From assembly GCF_024347315.1 (NCBI RefSeq), contig NZ_AP025461.1, positions 868,001 to 932,000 of the forward strand: DNA of 64,000 nt, read 5' to 3'. Source of the DNA: Vibrio atlanticus (GTDB taxonomy: Bacteria > Pseudomonadota > Gammaproteobacteria > Enterobacterales > Vibrionaceae). A program made the translations under genes and the position numbers. The notes below the pieces were generated by a model, which had not been told where the DNA came from, searched no databases, and was given only the letters and a program-made list of their open reading frames with translations. Below are positions 6,733 to 15,642 of the stretch, one piece after another; position 1 is the first letter of the stretch; each line of letters opens with the position of its first letter.

Positions 6733-7818
6733 CTACTTTTTCAAGCGATACAGGTTGCCATTATCGGTACTGAAAAAGATGTCGCCGCTTGGTGAAGTTT
6801 CAATGTCTCTTATCCTCTCGCCTAAATCTTCTAAAATACGTTCCTCTTTAATTGTTTCACCTTGTCCATTGACTGTCACAATATTGATGTGGGTAAGTTT
6901 AAGCGCGCCGGCCAGCAGCTTTCCTTTCAACTCTGGGTATTTGTCACCTTGGTAAACAATCAAGCTGCCCGGAGCGATTGAAGGAACGTAGACTTTTTTA
7001 GGCGCTTCAATGCCATCCTTAGTTTCAGACTCGCCTACGCTAATTGGGCCCCAATACTCTTTTCCGTGTGATGTGACAGGCCACCCGTAGTTGGCACCTG
7101 CTTTAATTAGGTTGATTTCGTCACCACCTCGCGGGCCGTGTTCAATCGACCACAGCTTCTGGGTCGGGAAGTCGTAATACAAGCCTTGTGGATTACGATG
7201 GCCATAGCTCCAAATCTCATTGAGTACCTTGCTGTTATCCGAGAACGGGTTATCGCTTGGTGTGCTTCCATCAGCATTCAATCGTAATATTGATCCGGCG
7301 TGAGTCATGGTGTCTTGGCCGTTGTCTCGATCACCACGGTCGCCGATTGAAAAATACAGGTGGCTATCATCAAAGGTGATACGGCTACCAAAGTGACGTC
7401 CGGTGTCCGTTCTGGATTTAGATACAAACACGTCTGTCCAATTGGTAACTTCATGATTGCTGTAATTAGCAGAAGCCAGTGTCGTTACGCCTTCACCATC
7501 GACGTCTTTACTGTAAGTGACGTAGAACTTTCCGATTTCAAAAGGGGAGAGCGCGATATCCAACAGACCACCTTGGCCTTTCGCCCAAACATTGGGCAGC
7601 CTGAACAGCGTGCTTTGCTCACCCGTCTTTAAATCAACCTGTTTAATGACGCCAGCTTTTTCTGTTACTAGCATGGAGTTATCGTTGATATAAGCCAACC
7701 CCCAAGGGATCACGAGTCCGTCGGTGATCTTCTCTACTTGCCATGCAAAAGCAGAGGATATTGGACTCGATGCGATGAGTGCCAAAGCACAGGAAATAAG
7801 ACGATGATGATTGTTCAT
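6733..7818 (-). CDS. PQQ-dependent aldose sugar dehydrogenase (YliI-like)
   Basis: The 361-residue protein starts with a Sec signal peptide (cleavage expected near SSAFA-WQ) followed by a glucose/sorbosone dehydrogenase beta-propeller. Visible family motifs include WGLAYINDNSMLVTEK, RHFGSRITFDD, GDRGDRDNGQ, YGHRNPQGLYYD and HGPRGGDEINLI. Family members oxidise aldoses in the periplasm with PQQ as bound cofactor and pass electrons to the respiratory chain. No PQQ synthesis genes are in the window, so the cofactor would have to come from elsewhere or be scavenged. It stands alone on its strand. Substrate cannot be deduced. Confidence 0.88.
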   Translation of the reverse strand: MNNHHRLISCALALIASSPISSAFAWQVEKITDGLVIPWGLAYINDNSMLVTEKAGVIKQVDLKTGEQSTLFRLPNVWAKGQGGLLDIALSPFEIGKFYVTYSKDVDGEGVTTLASANYSNHEVTNWTDVFVSKSRTDTGRHFGSRITFDDSHLYFSIGDRGDRDNGQDTMTHAGSILRLNADGSTPSDNPFSDNSKVLNEIWSYGHRNPQGLYYDFPTQKLWSIEHGPRGGDEINLIKAGANYGWPVTSHGKEYWGPISVGESETKDGIEAPKKVYVPSIAPGSLIVYQGDKYPELKGKLLAGALKLTHINIVTVNGQGETIKEERILEDLGERIRDIETSPSGDIFFSTDNGNLYRLKK

Positions 7819-7990
7819 GGGAGTCCTTTGTTTTCATGACGTGGTATTAGTTTAGCTTGTGGTCGACAGGTGCAAAGGTTGGGTTACTGAAAAGTGACTA
7901 TTCATTTATTTAGTTCAACCAGTGTTGTATGAGTAAGCAAGCTCACGTATGTTTAGCCTGCCATTCTCTATTCGATTCCTTCGGAGCATA

Positions 7991-8119
7991 ATGAATACTA
8001 CCCTTGCAACATCTTCGCTGTTTTCTCTGTCTGTATGTTGTCAGGTTGATACTCAAGCTATCTATTCTCAAACCACCCGATCTCAAAACAGCTGTTATAT
8101 TGGATACTTTACATCATGA
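7991..8119 (+). CDS. 42-codon leader ORF overlapping the MFS gene
   Basis: An ATG at 7991 has GGAG five bases upstream and opens a 42-codon frame. Its TGA stop overlaps the ATG of the downstream exporter (ATGA at 8116-8119). The exporter itself has no visible ribosome-binding site (TACTTTACATC precedes its ATG), so its translation likely depends on ribosomes finishing this leader. The peptide is Ser/Thr/Cys-rich and hydrophilic, begins MNTTLATSSLFSLSVCC, and resembles no family I know. It could be a regulatory leader peptide that senses translation inhibition or a metabolite; that is inference. Confidence 0.55.
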   Translation: MNTTLATSSLFSLSVCCQVDTQAIYSQTTRSQNSCYIGYFTS

Positions 8120-9309
8120 GTCGTCGATTTGACTTTAAATCGATCCTACTTGCGTGTTTGGTCATCAGCATCGGCCAACTCAGTATGGGGCTGGTATTTC
8201 CATCATTACCATGGATCGCGAAAGACTTTGATGTTTCGCTAGAGCAAGCTCAGCTTCTGGTGAGTGTCTATTTGTTAGGTTTTGGACCTTCTCAGTTTAT
8301 CTATGGCCCAATTTCCGATGCTCTAGGGCGTAAGAAGGTGCTGTTAAGTGGTTTGTTGATTGCGATGCTTGGCCTCTTGATGATCATCTTCTTTAGCCAT
8401 TCATTTACTAGCATGGTGATGGGACGTTTTCTGCAAGGCTTAGGAACGGGTTGTTGCGCTGTACTTGCTCGTGCTTCCACGCGGGATAGATTCAGTGGGG
8501 CAGATTTACCTTTAGCTATGTCCTACATTGCGATGGTCGCGTCTATTACACCTTTGATTGCGCCCGTAATCGGCGGCTTTATTAACTTCCATTTTGGCTG
8601 GAGCATGGTGTTCATCTCGCTACTTGGCTATGTCTCATTAGCTTGGATGGTTTTGGCGTTCAAGTTTAAGGAAACCGTCACTCAGATCTCCGCTATTCCT
8701 TCGCCAAATAAAATGGTTTCTCAATACAAAGAGTTGCTAACTTCTCGCTATTTTATGAGTTTTGCGAGTATTGGCTGGCTTAACTTTAGTTTGATGATCA
8801 CTACCGTATCAGTGATGCCATTTATTATGCAAAACCAGATTGGCATGACGTCTGATGAATACGCGATGTGGGCGGTGATTCCTGCTTTAGGCATGCTGGG
8901 TGGAACAAGTTTATGTAACCGTATTCGCCCCATGTTGGGCAACAAGAAAACTCTGTTATGTACCCCTGTATTGCATATCTCTGCGGCGTTGTGGCTTTTC
9001 TTTTGCCCACTTGAGCCTTTGTATCTCATGCTTGGCCAGTTCTTGATGATTCTTGGCAATGGTATTGCGTTGCCTTGTGCTCAGGCGTTGGTGATGTTGC
9101 CTTATAAGAAGAACGCTGGCGCGGCTGCTGCGATGTCTGGCGGCGGGCAGATGGTGGTGTCTTCAATGGTGAGTATGGGGCTAGTTCAACTAGGGCTAGG
9201 AGAAGCGTGGCATTTATCGCTTGTCATCATGTTGTTCACTATTATTACTCTGATTAATATTTTACGTGGTTTCAGTAGTCAAGAAGCGAGAGAGTCGCAG
9301 CTGAGCTAA
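8116..9309 (+). CDS. MFS drug/siderophore exporter (Bcr/CflA-type)
   Basis: The 397-residue protein shows about twelve hydrophobic segments and the MFS motif A GPISDALGRKKVL between helices 2 and 3 (residue about 65). RFLQGLGTGCCAVLARA in helix 4 and ITPLIAPVIGGF in helix 5 are both typical of the DHA1 Bcr/CflA/EmrD group. Such proteins expel drugs, amino-acid derivatives or siderophores by proton antiport across the inner membrane. Translation appears coupled to an upstream 42-codon ORF. It lies next to, but divergent in function from, the siderophore operon at 9459-11079 on the other strand, so export of a siderophore is possible but unproven. Confidence 0.85.
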   Translation: MSRRFDFKSILLACLVISIGQLSMGLVFPSLPWIAKDFDVSLEQAQLLVSVYLLGFGPSQFIYGPISDALGRKKVLLSGLLIAMLGLLMIIFFSHSFTSMVMGRFLQGLGTGCCAVLARASTRDRFSGADLPLAMSYIAMVASITPLIAPVIGGFINFHFGWSMVFISLLGYVSLAWMVLAFKFKETVTQISAIPSPNKMVSQYKELLTSRYFMSFASIGWLNFSLMITTVSVMPFIMQNQIGMTSDEYAMWAVIPALGMLGGTSLCNRIRPMLGNKKTLLCTPVLHISAALWLFFCPLEPLYLMLGQFLMILGNGIALPCAQALVMLPYKKNAGAAAAMSGGGQMVVSSMVSMGLVQLGLGEAWHLSLVIMLFTIITLINILRGFSSQEARESQLS

Positions 9310-9354
9310 TTAGTTAATTAGTTATTTAATTATTTAGCTAGCGAGTGAAAAACG

Positions 9355-9394
9355 AAAAGGCCATTAAAGTTCTGAGACTTCAATGGCCTTCTTT
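9355..9394. terminator. Bidirectional terminator between convergent genes
   Basis: The stem AAGGCCATT/AATGGCCTT, with an inner AAGT/ACTT pairing and A/T flanks, separates the MFS gene from the convergent fhuC. Confidence 0.8.
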
Positions 9395-9396
9395 AT

Positions 9397-9438
9397 GCTT
9401 AGAGCTTAGAGCTTAGAGCTTAGAGCTTAGAGCTTAGA
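9397..9438. repeat. Six tandem copies of a 7-bp unit
   Basis: GCTTAGA is repeated six times without interruption between the convergent terminator and the fhuC stop. It is non-coding; the copy number is likely to vary between strains by slippage. Confidence 0.9.
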
Positions 9439-9458
9439 CTTAAGCTGAAATACCCGAA

Positions 9459-10244
9459 CTATTCACAGACGACTGCAACCTTCTCACTTGCTGCTGTCTT
9501 AGCTGGAACTGGATGATCGATCAGTCGAATCGGAGACTCATACAAAGCTGATAGCGCTTGTTCATCAAGTAACTTATCCGCACTGCCTTCAAAAGCAATC
9601 TGACCTTTTTTCAGTGCAACGATGTGTGTCGCGTAACGCAGTGCTAAATTCAAATCGTGCAAAATGACGATCACCCCAACATTTTCCGTTTTGTTGAGTT
9701 CAGACAGTAAACCCATAAGCTGAAACTGATGATGCACATCCAGTGCCGAAGTTGGTTCATCAAGGATTAGTACTGGTGATTGTTGAGCCAACAACATCGA
9801 TACCCACGCGCGTTGACGTTCTCCTCCAGATAAATCATCCGCCAAGGCTTGCGAGAATTCAGTGACACCGGTTCTTTCCATCGCCTGTTGGATAATCGAC
9901 TTATCTTCTGAATTCCAACGGCCTAGCGCGCCTCTCCATGGAAAACGTCCTAAACGAACCAACTCTTCTACGGTTAAGCCAGCAGAAGCGGGGAGCTTTT
10001 GCGGTAAATAAGCAATTTTTTTCGCTAAATCTTTGCTTTTGAATGAAGAGAGGGAAGTGCCGTCTAGTTCCACGCTGCCGTGATCCGGCGACATCTGCCC
10101 AGAGAGCAAATTAACGAGTGTAGATTTACCCGAACCATTATGGCCAAGAACGACTGTCAGTTCATTGGTCGGAATCGCGAGGTCTTCGATTGAGAGAATG
10201 GTTCGTTCATCACGAATAACTTTGATGTTTGAAAGCTGAAACAT
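9459..10244 (-). CDS. fhuC: Ferric-siderophore ABC transporter ATPase (FhuC-like)
   Basis: The 261-residue ATPase has Walker A GHNGSGKST (residues 34-42), signature LSGGERQR (about 139), Walker B VLILDEPTSALD (about 155) and the H-loop in VILHDLNLALRYA. This is the pattern of FhuC/FecE/BtuD-type importers. It should power the FhuB permease encoded at 15642-17636 from the cytoplasmic face. It follows the ferric-siderophore reductase on the same strand after 76 bases, so the two are probably one Fur-controlled transcript. The split between fhuC here and fhuDB on the opposite strand is slightly unusual but they are parts of one cluster. Confidence 0.9.
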   Translation of the reverse strand: MFQLSNIKVIRDERTILSIEDLAIPTNELTVVLGHNGSGKSTLVNLLSGQMSPDHGSVELDGTSLSSFKSKDLAKKIAYLPQKLPASAGLTVEELVRLGRFPWRGALGRWNSEDKSIIQQAMERTGVTEFSQALADDLSGGERQRAWVSMLLAQQSPVLILDEPTSALDVHHQFQLMGLLSELNKTENVGVIVILHDLNLALRYATHIVALKKGQIAFEGSADKLLDEQALSALYESPIRLIDHPVPAKTAASEKVAVVCE

Positions 10245-10320
10245 GTCAGTCCTGTAATTAGGTCAGTAGCGAAGCTCAATGGAGAAGGCTCGTCGTATTG
10301 AACTTTAATAAATGGCGTGA

Positions 10321-11079
10321 CTAAGCGATTTTTTTGTTGTCTGGATGCCTAGGGCAATTATCACAGTACTTTCTTGAATCGCACTTATAAACCAGGCAGC
10401 AGCTGATTCTGATCAGTTTTAACATCCTCGAACTAGAGTCCACTTTAAGGCTGTCTAAATGATTTTCAGACAACTGGCATGCTTCTAACCAAAGCTTAGC
10501 TTGCGCAATAATGTAATCGTTGGTCAGGCTTGGTTCGTGTTGCTGAAGTTTTATCAAACTGCCTAACAATAGATCGGCCAATAAATGATTGGTAAATCCT
10601 GGGCGAATACGTGTCCATTCACTGATCTGGCTTCGATAAAACTCAGTCAGTGCAAGAATGGCTTCACCAGCATCGGGAATCAGCTCTTCTGGTGAACCAT
10701 GTTGATGATCACCATTAAAGAAGCGGTAGCCAGTAATGAACTCTTTGTATCTAAATTGACCGATATTCTTGATGTCGGGCAATGAATGAAGCCCATAGAT
10801 AGAAATGAAAGTCACATAGATAGGCTGCCAACACACGAGATCCCAGGTTCGCGTTAACCAATACGCTTTGCCTGCTTCTGGGTGGCTTTGCGAAAGACCA
10901 TCGTAAACTCGTTTGAGCTCTTTATGGCTATTCTCATTTGTTACCGCAATGCTCTTGTTATTATGTGCACCAAAGCTTCCGCTTAAATAAGGGCTCACTT
11001 GTTTTGAGTAAGCGAAGATTTTTTGATGTAGAGACGGGGCTTTCCGACGAGTGATAATATTGTGCAGTTGGGGAAGCAT
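10321..11079 (-). CDS. Siderophore ferric-iron reductase (FhuF-like)
   Basis: The 252-residue protein ends in CC-x10-C-x2-C (CCLVYKCDSRKYCDNC), the [2Fe-2S] ligand pattern of FhuF-type ferric-siderophore reductases. The body resembles the AHA_1954-like group of such reductases. The enzyme would reduce Fe(III) bound to the imported hydroxamate siderophore in the cytoplasm and release Fe(II). It heads a minus-strand operon with fhuC, and a candidate Fur box lies directly upstream at 11091-11111. No membrane segments are seen. The assignment rests mainly on the Cys pattern and the neighbourhood. Confidence 0.85.
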   Translation of the reverse strand: MLPQLHNIITRRKAPSLHQKIFAYSKQVSPYLSGSFGAHNNKSIAVTNENSHKELKRVYDGLSQSHPEAGKAYWLTRTWDLVCWQPIYVTFISIYGLHSLPDIKNIGQFRYKEFITGYRFFNGDHQHGSPEELIPDAGEAILALTEFYRSQISEWTRIRPGFTNHLLADLLLGSLIKLQQHEPSLTNDYIIAQAKLWLEACQLSENHLDSLKVDSSSRMLKLIRISCCLVYKCDSRKYCDNCPRHPDNKKIA

Positions 11080-11088
11080 CTTAAATCA

Positions 11089-11111
11089 ATAAATGAGAAT
11101 CAGTTGCGTTA
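11089..11111 (-). promoter_or_regulatory. Candidate Fur box upstream of the reductase-fhuC operon
   Basis: AAATGAGAATCAGTTGCGTTATC, read on either strand, resembles the GATAATGATAATCATTATC consensus in both half sites (AATGAGAATC and GTTATC). It lies just upstream of the reductase start at 11079. Matched by eye only. Confidence 0.55.
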
Positions 11112-11292
11112 TCATAACGAACATAGTCGAGGATAACCATACAAAATGGGGCATCTACTCGGTGCTTTTTACGTTTTTGAGATTTATAAAGTTTGGGTGG
11201 GCTGTCCTTTTTTCAGTGATAAAAGCCACTTTAAGTGATAAAAGTATTGTTGAACCCAACCCGCCCTAGTCAAAAATAGAGAAGATGAAAGC

Positions 11293-12207
11293 TTGAATAT
11301 GAACACACCTGCATTTGACCGTATCAGCCGCGTTCTGGCTTATATCCATGCGAATCTTAGCTCTGCGTTATCGCTAGAAGATTTGGCGACGCAAAGCTGT
11401 TGGTCTCGTTGGCAGCTGCAAAGAGTGTTTCAAGCCGAAACCGGGCTTACCGTGGCGAACTATGTGAGAGAGTTAAAGTTAAGTCAGGCTGCCGAAGAGC
11501 TGCTTGATGGAAAAGATCGTGTTATCGATATTGCGCTTGGTCTCGGATTCAATTCAGAAATAAGCTTTAGCCGTTCGTTTAAGCAAATGTTTGGGGTAAG
11601 CCCAAGTCAGTATAGAAAAGCAGGCAAAAGAGTAGGGTTAAAAAAGCCGATACAAGTATCAGAAACGGTGAGTAATTCTGAAAATAGGGCGTTAAGCTTT
11701 GTGGAAGTACGCATTGATGAAAGAGAGCCTTTCTTAGTGAAAGGAATGACATCGGAAATCAGTGGCTTGTTTTCACTCACGCAAGACTTCGCGCAGAAAG
11801 TCCCTCAGCTATGGTCACGTTTAGAAGGTGAGGTTGAAATCCCTGACGCCAACATGCTCCAGTTTATTGGCGTTGTTGACCTGACTCAGTCTTGTTTTGA
11901 CGGAACCAATATTTACTATTGGGCGGGCGTTGAGCTTCATGATGAGATCTCTATCCCGCAACTGCCTAGTATTATCTCTGATAAGTTAGAGGTGCTGACG
12001 ATTCCGAAGCAAACCTATGCTGTAGTGAAGCACCGTGGTCCTATAGAGCATCTACCCCATACTCTAAGTTGGTTTGTGCTTAATTGGCTTCCAAATTCAG
12101 GTTATCGTGGCGTTGATGGTTATGAACTTGAGATGTACCCATTTGGTTATCAAGCGCATGCTTCTGATGCGGAAATGGAGTACTGGGTTCCAATTATTAA
12201 ATCGTAG
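11293..12207 (+). CDS. AraC-family regulator with GyrI-like effector domain
   Basis: The protein has an N-terminal AraC DNA-binding region (about residues 10-110). Its two helix-turn-helices are seen in SLEDLATQSCWSRWQLQRVF and VIDIALGLGFNSEISFSRSF, ending with the family signature FKQMFGVSPSQYRK. A GyrI/Rob-like small-molecule-binding domain (about 135-304) follows. The start may be TTG 11293 (best spacing from GAGAAG) or ATG 11299. It sits directly before the TonB receptor gene and probably activates it in response to a ferric siderophore, as AraC-type regulators such as DesR do in other vibrios. That link is inference. Confidence 0.85.
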   Translation: MNMNTPAFDRISRVLAYIHANLSSALSLEDLATQSCWSRWQLQRVFQAETGLTVANYVRELKLSQAAEELLDGKDRVIDIALGLGFNSEISFSRSFKQMFGVSPSQYRKAGKRVGLKKPIQVSETVSNSENRALSFVEVRIDEREPFLVKGMTSEISGLFSLTQDFAQKVPQLWSRLEGEVEIPDANMLQFIGVVDLTQSCFDGTNIYYWAGVELHDEISIPQLPSIISDKLEVLTIPKQTYAVVKHRGPIEHLPHTLSWFVLNWLPNSGYRGVDGYELEMYPFGYQAHASDAEMEYWVPIIKS

Positions 12208-12255
12208 TCATATTTCAGCCCTCCGACTTTCTCCCCCCTTCTCAAAAGCCTTTGT

Positions 12256-12315
12256 GTTACAAGGTCAAAGGTTACAAGGTCAAACGCTACTAGGTCAAAT
12301 GCGACTAGAACAATT
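12256..12315. repeat. 15-bp direct repeats upstream of the TonB receptor
   Basis: Four head-to-tail 15-bp units read GTTACAAGGTCAAAG, GTTACAAGGTCAAAC, GCTACTAGGTCAAAT and a degenerate GCGACTAGAACAATT. They lie between the AraC regulator stop and the receptor promoter. The phased GGTCAAA core could be a regulator-binding array or simply a minisatellite. Confidence 0.75.
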
Positions 12316-12411
12316 GTGTGTTTAATCAGCAATTGACCTAGTTTTACTCAAAATAGGCCAAGTTCTTTTTGAATTTGCACCAAATTGTTAATTATCCCTT
12401 CTCTAGATACA

Positions 12412-12442
12412 TACAATGCAAATGAGATTTATTACTATTTAC
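12412..12442 (+). promoter_or_regulatory. Candidate Fur box and promoter of the TonB receptor
   Basis: ATGCAAATGAGATTTATTAC followed by TATTTACAAT resembles a Fur site (AAATGAGATTT/ATTACTATTT half sites). It lies 30-55 bases before the start of the receptor gene. Weak match by eye. Confidence 0.4.
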
Positions 12443-12468
12443 AATTAAGCATTGGTACCGAGGGAATC

Positions 12469-14598
12469 ATGACCACTCACACTCGTTTTAAGTATTCATC
12501 ATTGGCAGTCGCGTTGCTGACTGCGTTTTCAGCGCAAGCATTCGCGAAAGATACCGCTACTTCCGCAGATTCGAATGTAGAAACTATTACTGTTATGGGT
12601 AAAGCCTACCGTAATACAGCAACGAAAACCGTTTTAGCGCCAGAAGAAACGCCGCAAACACTTAACGTTATCGAAAGCGAACAGATGGAACAACGTGGTG
12701 TTAAGTCTGTAATGCAAGCTCTTCGTTATGCACCAGGTGTATCAACCGAGAATAAAGGTGGTGCAGTGGTTCTTAGTGATTGGGTTAAAATTCGCGGTTT
12801 TGACTCTACGAATAACTATTATGACGGAATGATGTTGCCAATCCTTCCTGGATGGAACGTACAACCTCAGATTGATCCTATTGCGATGGAGCGTTTGGAA
12901 ATATTTAAAGGTCCAACATCGGTTCTTTACGGATCAATGCCACCAGGAGGCATGGTTAATATCATTGCAAAAGCGCCTAAGTTCGAAGAGTCGACGAAAG
13001 TTGGCTTAGCAACGGGTTTAGATAACTTAGTTGAAGCTTCAATTGATACAACGGGTGCTTTGAGTGACAACGTTGCTTATCGCTTGGTTGCTCTGGGTCG
13101 TAAGAAAGATACGCAAGTAGACGGCGTTGAGGAAGAGCGCTATGTGATTGCGCCATCAATCGATTGGTATGTGTCTGATAAAACCTTTATTAACTTCAAT
13201 CTTTATTATCAGAATGACCCTGCACTAGGTCAGAACGTGACACTCCCATTAGCGGCGATTGAATCAGGAAAAGTCTCACCTTCGACATTTGCCGGGGATG
13301 TTAATTACAACACCATCAAACGTGATTTCTTGATTACTGGTTATAAATTTAACCATGATTTCAACTCAAATTGGGCATTTCTTCAGAATTTCCGTTATAT
13401 GAAAACTGACTTTTATCAAGAAAGTACTAGCAGTGGCAATTTTGATGCTTCAACTGGCTCATTAGCTCGTTCGGCATATAGCACCGATGAAAGTTCTACG
13501 GGTATTAGTGTTGATAACCAACTATCGGGCTTAGTGTCGACTGGCTCATTGGATCACTATTTACTTTTTGGTGTGGATTATCGAAACACAGAGGGTGATG
13601 TAGCCTACGACGCTTTCGCAGGTGTTGATAGCATCAACCTTTACAATCCAAATAACGATAAGCTGAACCCGAATGATTTTACTAAAACGTATTATCAAAA
13701 TAACGACATTGAAGTGAGTCAGCTTGGTTTCTATTTCCAAGACCAGATGTTGATTGATAATTGGGTGTTCATTGCTGGTGGTCGTTTTGACAAAGTCGAA
13801 ACAACGACAAAAGTATCAGTATTTGGTGGTGCACCAAGTAAAACGGATACTGATGATACTAATTTCTCATACCGCTTAGGTGCTTTGTACAAATTTGATA
13901 ACGGTTTATCTCCATTTGCTAACTTTGCTACCAGTTTTGAACCGAGTGTAAAGTTAGATACTAACGGTAATAACTTAGATCCTGAAACCGGTGAACAAGT
14001 CGAGTTTGGTCTTAAGTATGACTCATATGAGAATATGATTTCAGGTTCGATGGCTCTGTTCCAAGTGAATAAGAAAAATGTTGGAGTTCGTCCTGATGGC
14101 GCTTCACCATGGACTTCAGTTGGTGAGATTCGCTCACAAGGTATTGAGTTAGAAGGACGAGCACAAGTCACTGATAACTTGGATGTGTTAGCGAACTACA
14201 CATACACCGATATGGAAATTACGGAAGATAGAAATGCATCAAATATCGGACAAACACCAGTATTTGTACCAGATCATACTGCAAATGTTTGGGCTAACTA
14301 TTTTGTACGTAGTGGTGCAATGAGTGGTCTGAGAGTTGGCGGTGGCGTGCGTTATGTGGGAGAAACTGTTCTAAACGATACGTCAGACAAAAATAAAGGC
14401 CAAGTACCATCATATACTTTAGTTGATTTGTCTCTAGGTTATGACTTAGGAGAGGTTAACAGCTCGCTTAAGAACGCAACAGCTAATGTCGTTGCAAATA
14501 ACATATTCAATGAAGAGTATTACACTTGTTGGAATGAGAGCTATTGCTGGTACGGTCAAGAGCAAACTGTAGAATTTAATGTTAATTACGAATTCTAA
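12469..14598 (+). CDS. TonB-dependent ferric-siderophore receptor (FhuA/hydroxamate type)
   Basis: The start ATG at 12469 has GAGGGA upstream and gives a normal signal peptide ending AQAFA; the earlier in-frame start at 12385 would precede the signal peptide with 28 unlikely residues. The 709-residue protein has a TonB box-like ETITVMG and a plug domain with TPQTLNVIESEQM, LRYAPGV, IRGFDS, ERLEIFKGPTSVLYG and PPGGMVNIIAKAP. A 22-strand barrel follows, ending in Phe (NVNYEF). The plug motifs place it in the FhuA/FpvA-like siderophore receptor group. Downstream fhuD and fhuB support hydroxamate uptake; the exact ligand (ferrichrome or desferrioxamine, for example) is not deducible. Confidence 0.9.
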   Translation: MTTHTRFKYSSLAVALLTAFSAQAFAKDTATSADSNVETITVMGKAYRNTATKTVLAPEETPQTLNVIESEQMEQRGVKSVMQALRYAPGVSTENKGGAVVLSDWVKIRGFDSTNNYYDGMMLPILPGWNVQPQIDPIAMERLEIFKGPTSVLYGSMPPGGMVNIIAKAPKFEESTKVGLATGLDNLVEASIDTTGALSDNVAYRLVALGRKKDTQVDGVEEERYVIAPSIDWYVSDKTFINFNLYYQNDPALGQNVTLPLAAIESGKVSPSTFAGDVNYNTIKRDFLITGYKFNHDFNSNWAFLQNFRYMKTDFYQESTSSGNFDASTGSLARSAYSTDESSTGISVDNQLSGLVSTGSLDHYLLFGVDYRNTEGDVAYDAFAGVDSINLYNPNNDKLNPNDFTKTYYQNNDIEVSQLGFYFQDQMLIDNWVFIAGGRFDKVETTTKVSVFGGAPSKTDTDDTNFSYRLGALYKFDNGLSPFANFATSFEPSVKLDTNGNNLDPETGEQVEFGLKYDSYENMISGSMALFQVNKKNVGVRPDGASPWTSVGEIRSQGIELEGRAQVTDNLDVLANYTYTDMEITEDRNASNIGQTPVFVPDHTANVWANYFVRSGAMSGLRVGGGVRYVGETVLNDTSDKNKGQVPSYTLVDLSLGYDLGEVNSSLKNATANVVANNIFNEEYYTCWNESYCWYGQEQTVEFNVNYEF

Positions 14599-14619
14599 CT
14601 AAGTTAGGGTTATCAATTT

Positions 14620-14646
14620 AAAGCAGCCATTACTGGGCTGCTTTTG
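14620..14646 (+). terminator. Intercistronic terminator after the receptor gene
   Basis: AAAGCAGCC-attact-GGGCTGCTTTT forms a strong hairpin with T-run between the receptor and fhuD. It probably sets the receptor:transporter expression ratio by partial termination. Confidence 0.75.
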
Positions 14647-14688
14647 TCGTTTGAATAAATATAGAATTTAGATTGAGTAGGCAACAAT

Positions 14689-15642
14689 ATGAATTTACAA
14701 CGAATAGCTTCCCATGTTTCTAAAATAAAGAGCTTGCATATAAAGCTGGCGGTATCCGTATTAGCGAGCGCTTTATCGTTTAATGCGATGGCCGATTACC
14801 AAGTTGAAGACAGCGAGGGCGTTAAAACCCTTGAAGCTCAGCCTGTTAGAGTGGCGGCGCTGAACTGGGACATAGCCGAACAAGTGATTGAACTCGGTAT
14901 AACACCAGTGGCAGTGCCTGATATCGCTGGCTATACCGATTGGGTTGTTCAACCTGCGATCCCAGAAGGCGTGGCGGACATTGGCACTCGAACTGAGCCC
15001 AACTTTTCTGCTTTGAAGAAGCTAAACCCTGATGTGATTCTCATCGCTTCACCGCAGAAAGATCTTCAGGATCGACTCTCTGAAATTGCGCCCGTACTTT
15101 ACTACCAAACGTACAGTGACCAGCACAGCAATGCTGCGGCTGCTATCGAGAACTTCAAGAAGATTGGCCAGTTACTTGGTAAAGAAGAACAAGCGAACCA
15201 AAAGCTGGCCGCAATGGATGAGCGTATCGCTGTCCTTAAGGCTGAACTGGATAAAGCGTATCCGGGCGACAAACCGAAAGTGACCTCTTTCCGTTTTGCG
15301 AGCACAACTTCTGTGTTCATTTATGGCGATAACTCGATTCCACAATATGCGCTTGAACAGTTAGGTTTTGAAAATGCGATGGATCTTCCTGCGAGTCAGT
15401 GGGGCATCAGTCAAAAACGAATGACAGAGCTTAAGAACGTAAAGAAGGGCATTGCACTTTACTTTGAACCTTTCCCATATCAAGACAAACTAGACCGTTC
15501 TCCGGTTTGGAAGAGCATGCCTTTTGTTCGTAATGGTCAATTTAGCCCAGTAGCGGCAAGTTGGAGTTACGGCGGTGCCATGTCGATTTTGTATAACGCA
15601 GAAGCTATGGCGCAATCGCTGTTGACGTTAGCGGAGCAGTAA
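14689..15642 (+). CDS. fhuD: Periplasmic iron-siderophore binding protein (FhuD-like)
   Basis: The 317-residue protein has a long n-region then a signal peptide with cleavage near NAMA-DY. A class III periplasmic-binding fold follows: QPVRVAALNWDIAEQVIELG, then ADIGTRTEPNFSALKKLNPDVI, the long linker helix (about residues 165-195) and AASWSYGGAMSILY near the end. It should carry the ferric hydroxamate from the receptor to FhuB. Its stop overlaps the fhuB start (TAATG), indicating coupled translation. Family is clear; ligand identity is inferred from neighbours. Confidence 0.9.
   Translation: MNLQRIASHVSKIKSLHIKLAVSVLASALSFNAMADYQVEDSEGVKTLEAQPVRVAALNWDIAEQVIELGITPVAVPDIAGYTDWVVQPAIPEGVADIGTRTEPNFSALKKLNPDVILIASPQKDLQDRLSEIAPVLYYQTYSDQHSNAAAAIENFKKIGQLLGKEEQANQKLAAMDERIAVLKAELDKAYPGDKPKVTSFRFASTTSVFIYGDNSIPQYALEQLGFENAMDLPASQWGISQKRMTELKNVKKGIALYFEPFPYQDKLDRSPVWKSMPFVRNGQFSPVAASWSYGGAMSILYNAEAMAQSLLTLAEQ

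Noticed and set aside
12385..12468. 28-codon extension of the TonB receptor
   Set aside because: It would precede the signal peptide and overlaps the promoter/Fur-box region; ATG 12469 has a proper ribosome-binding site.
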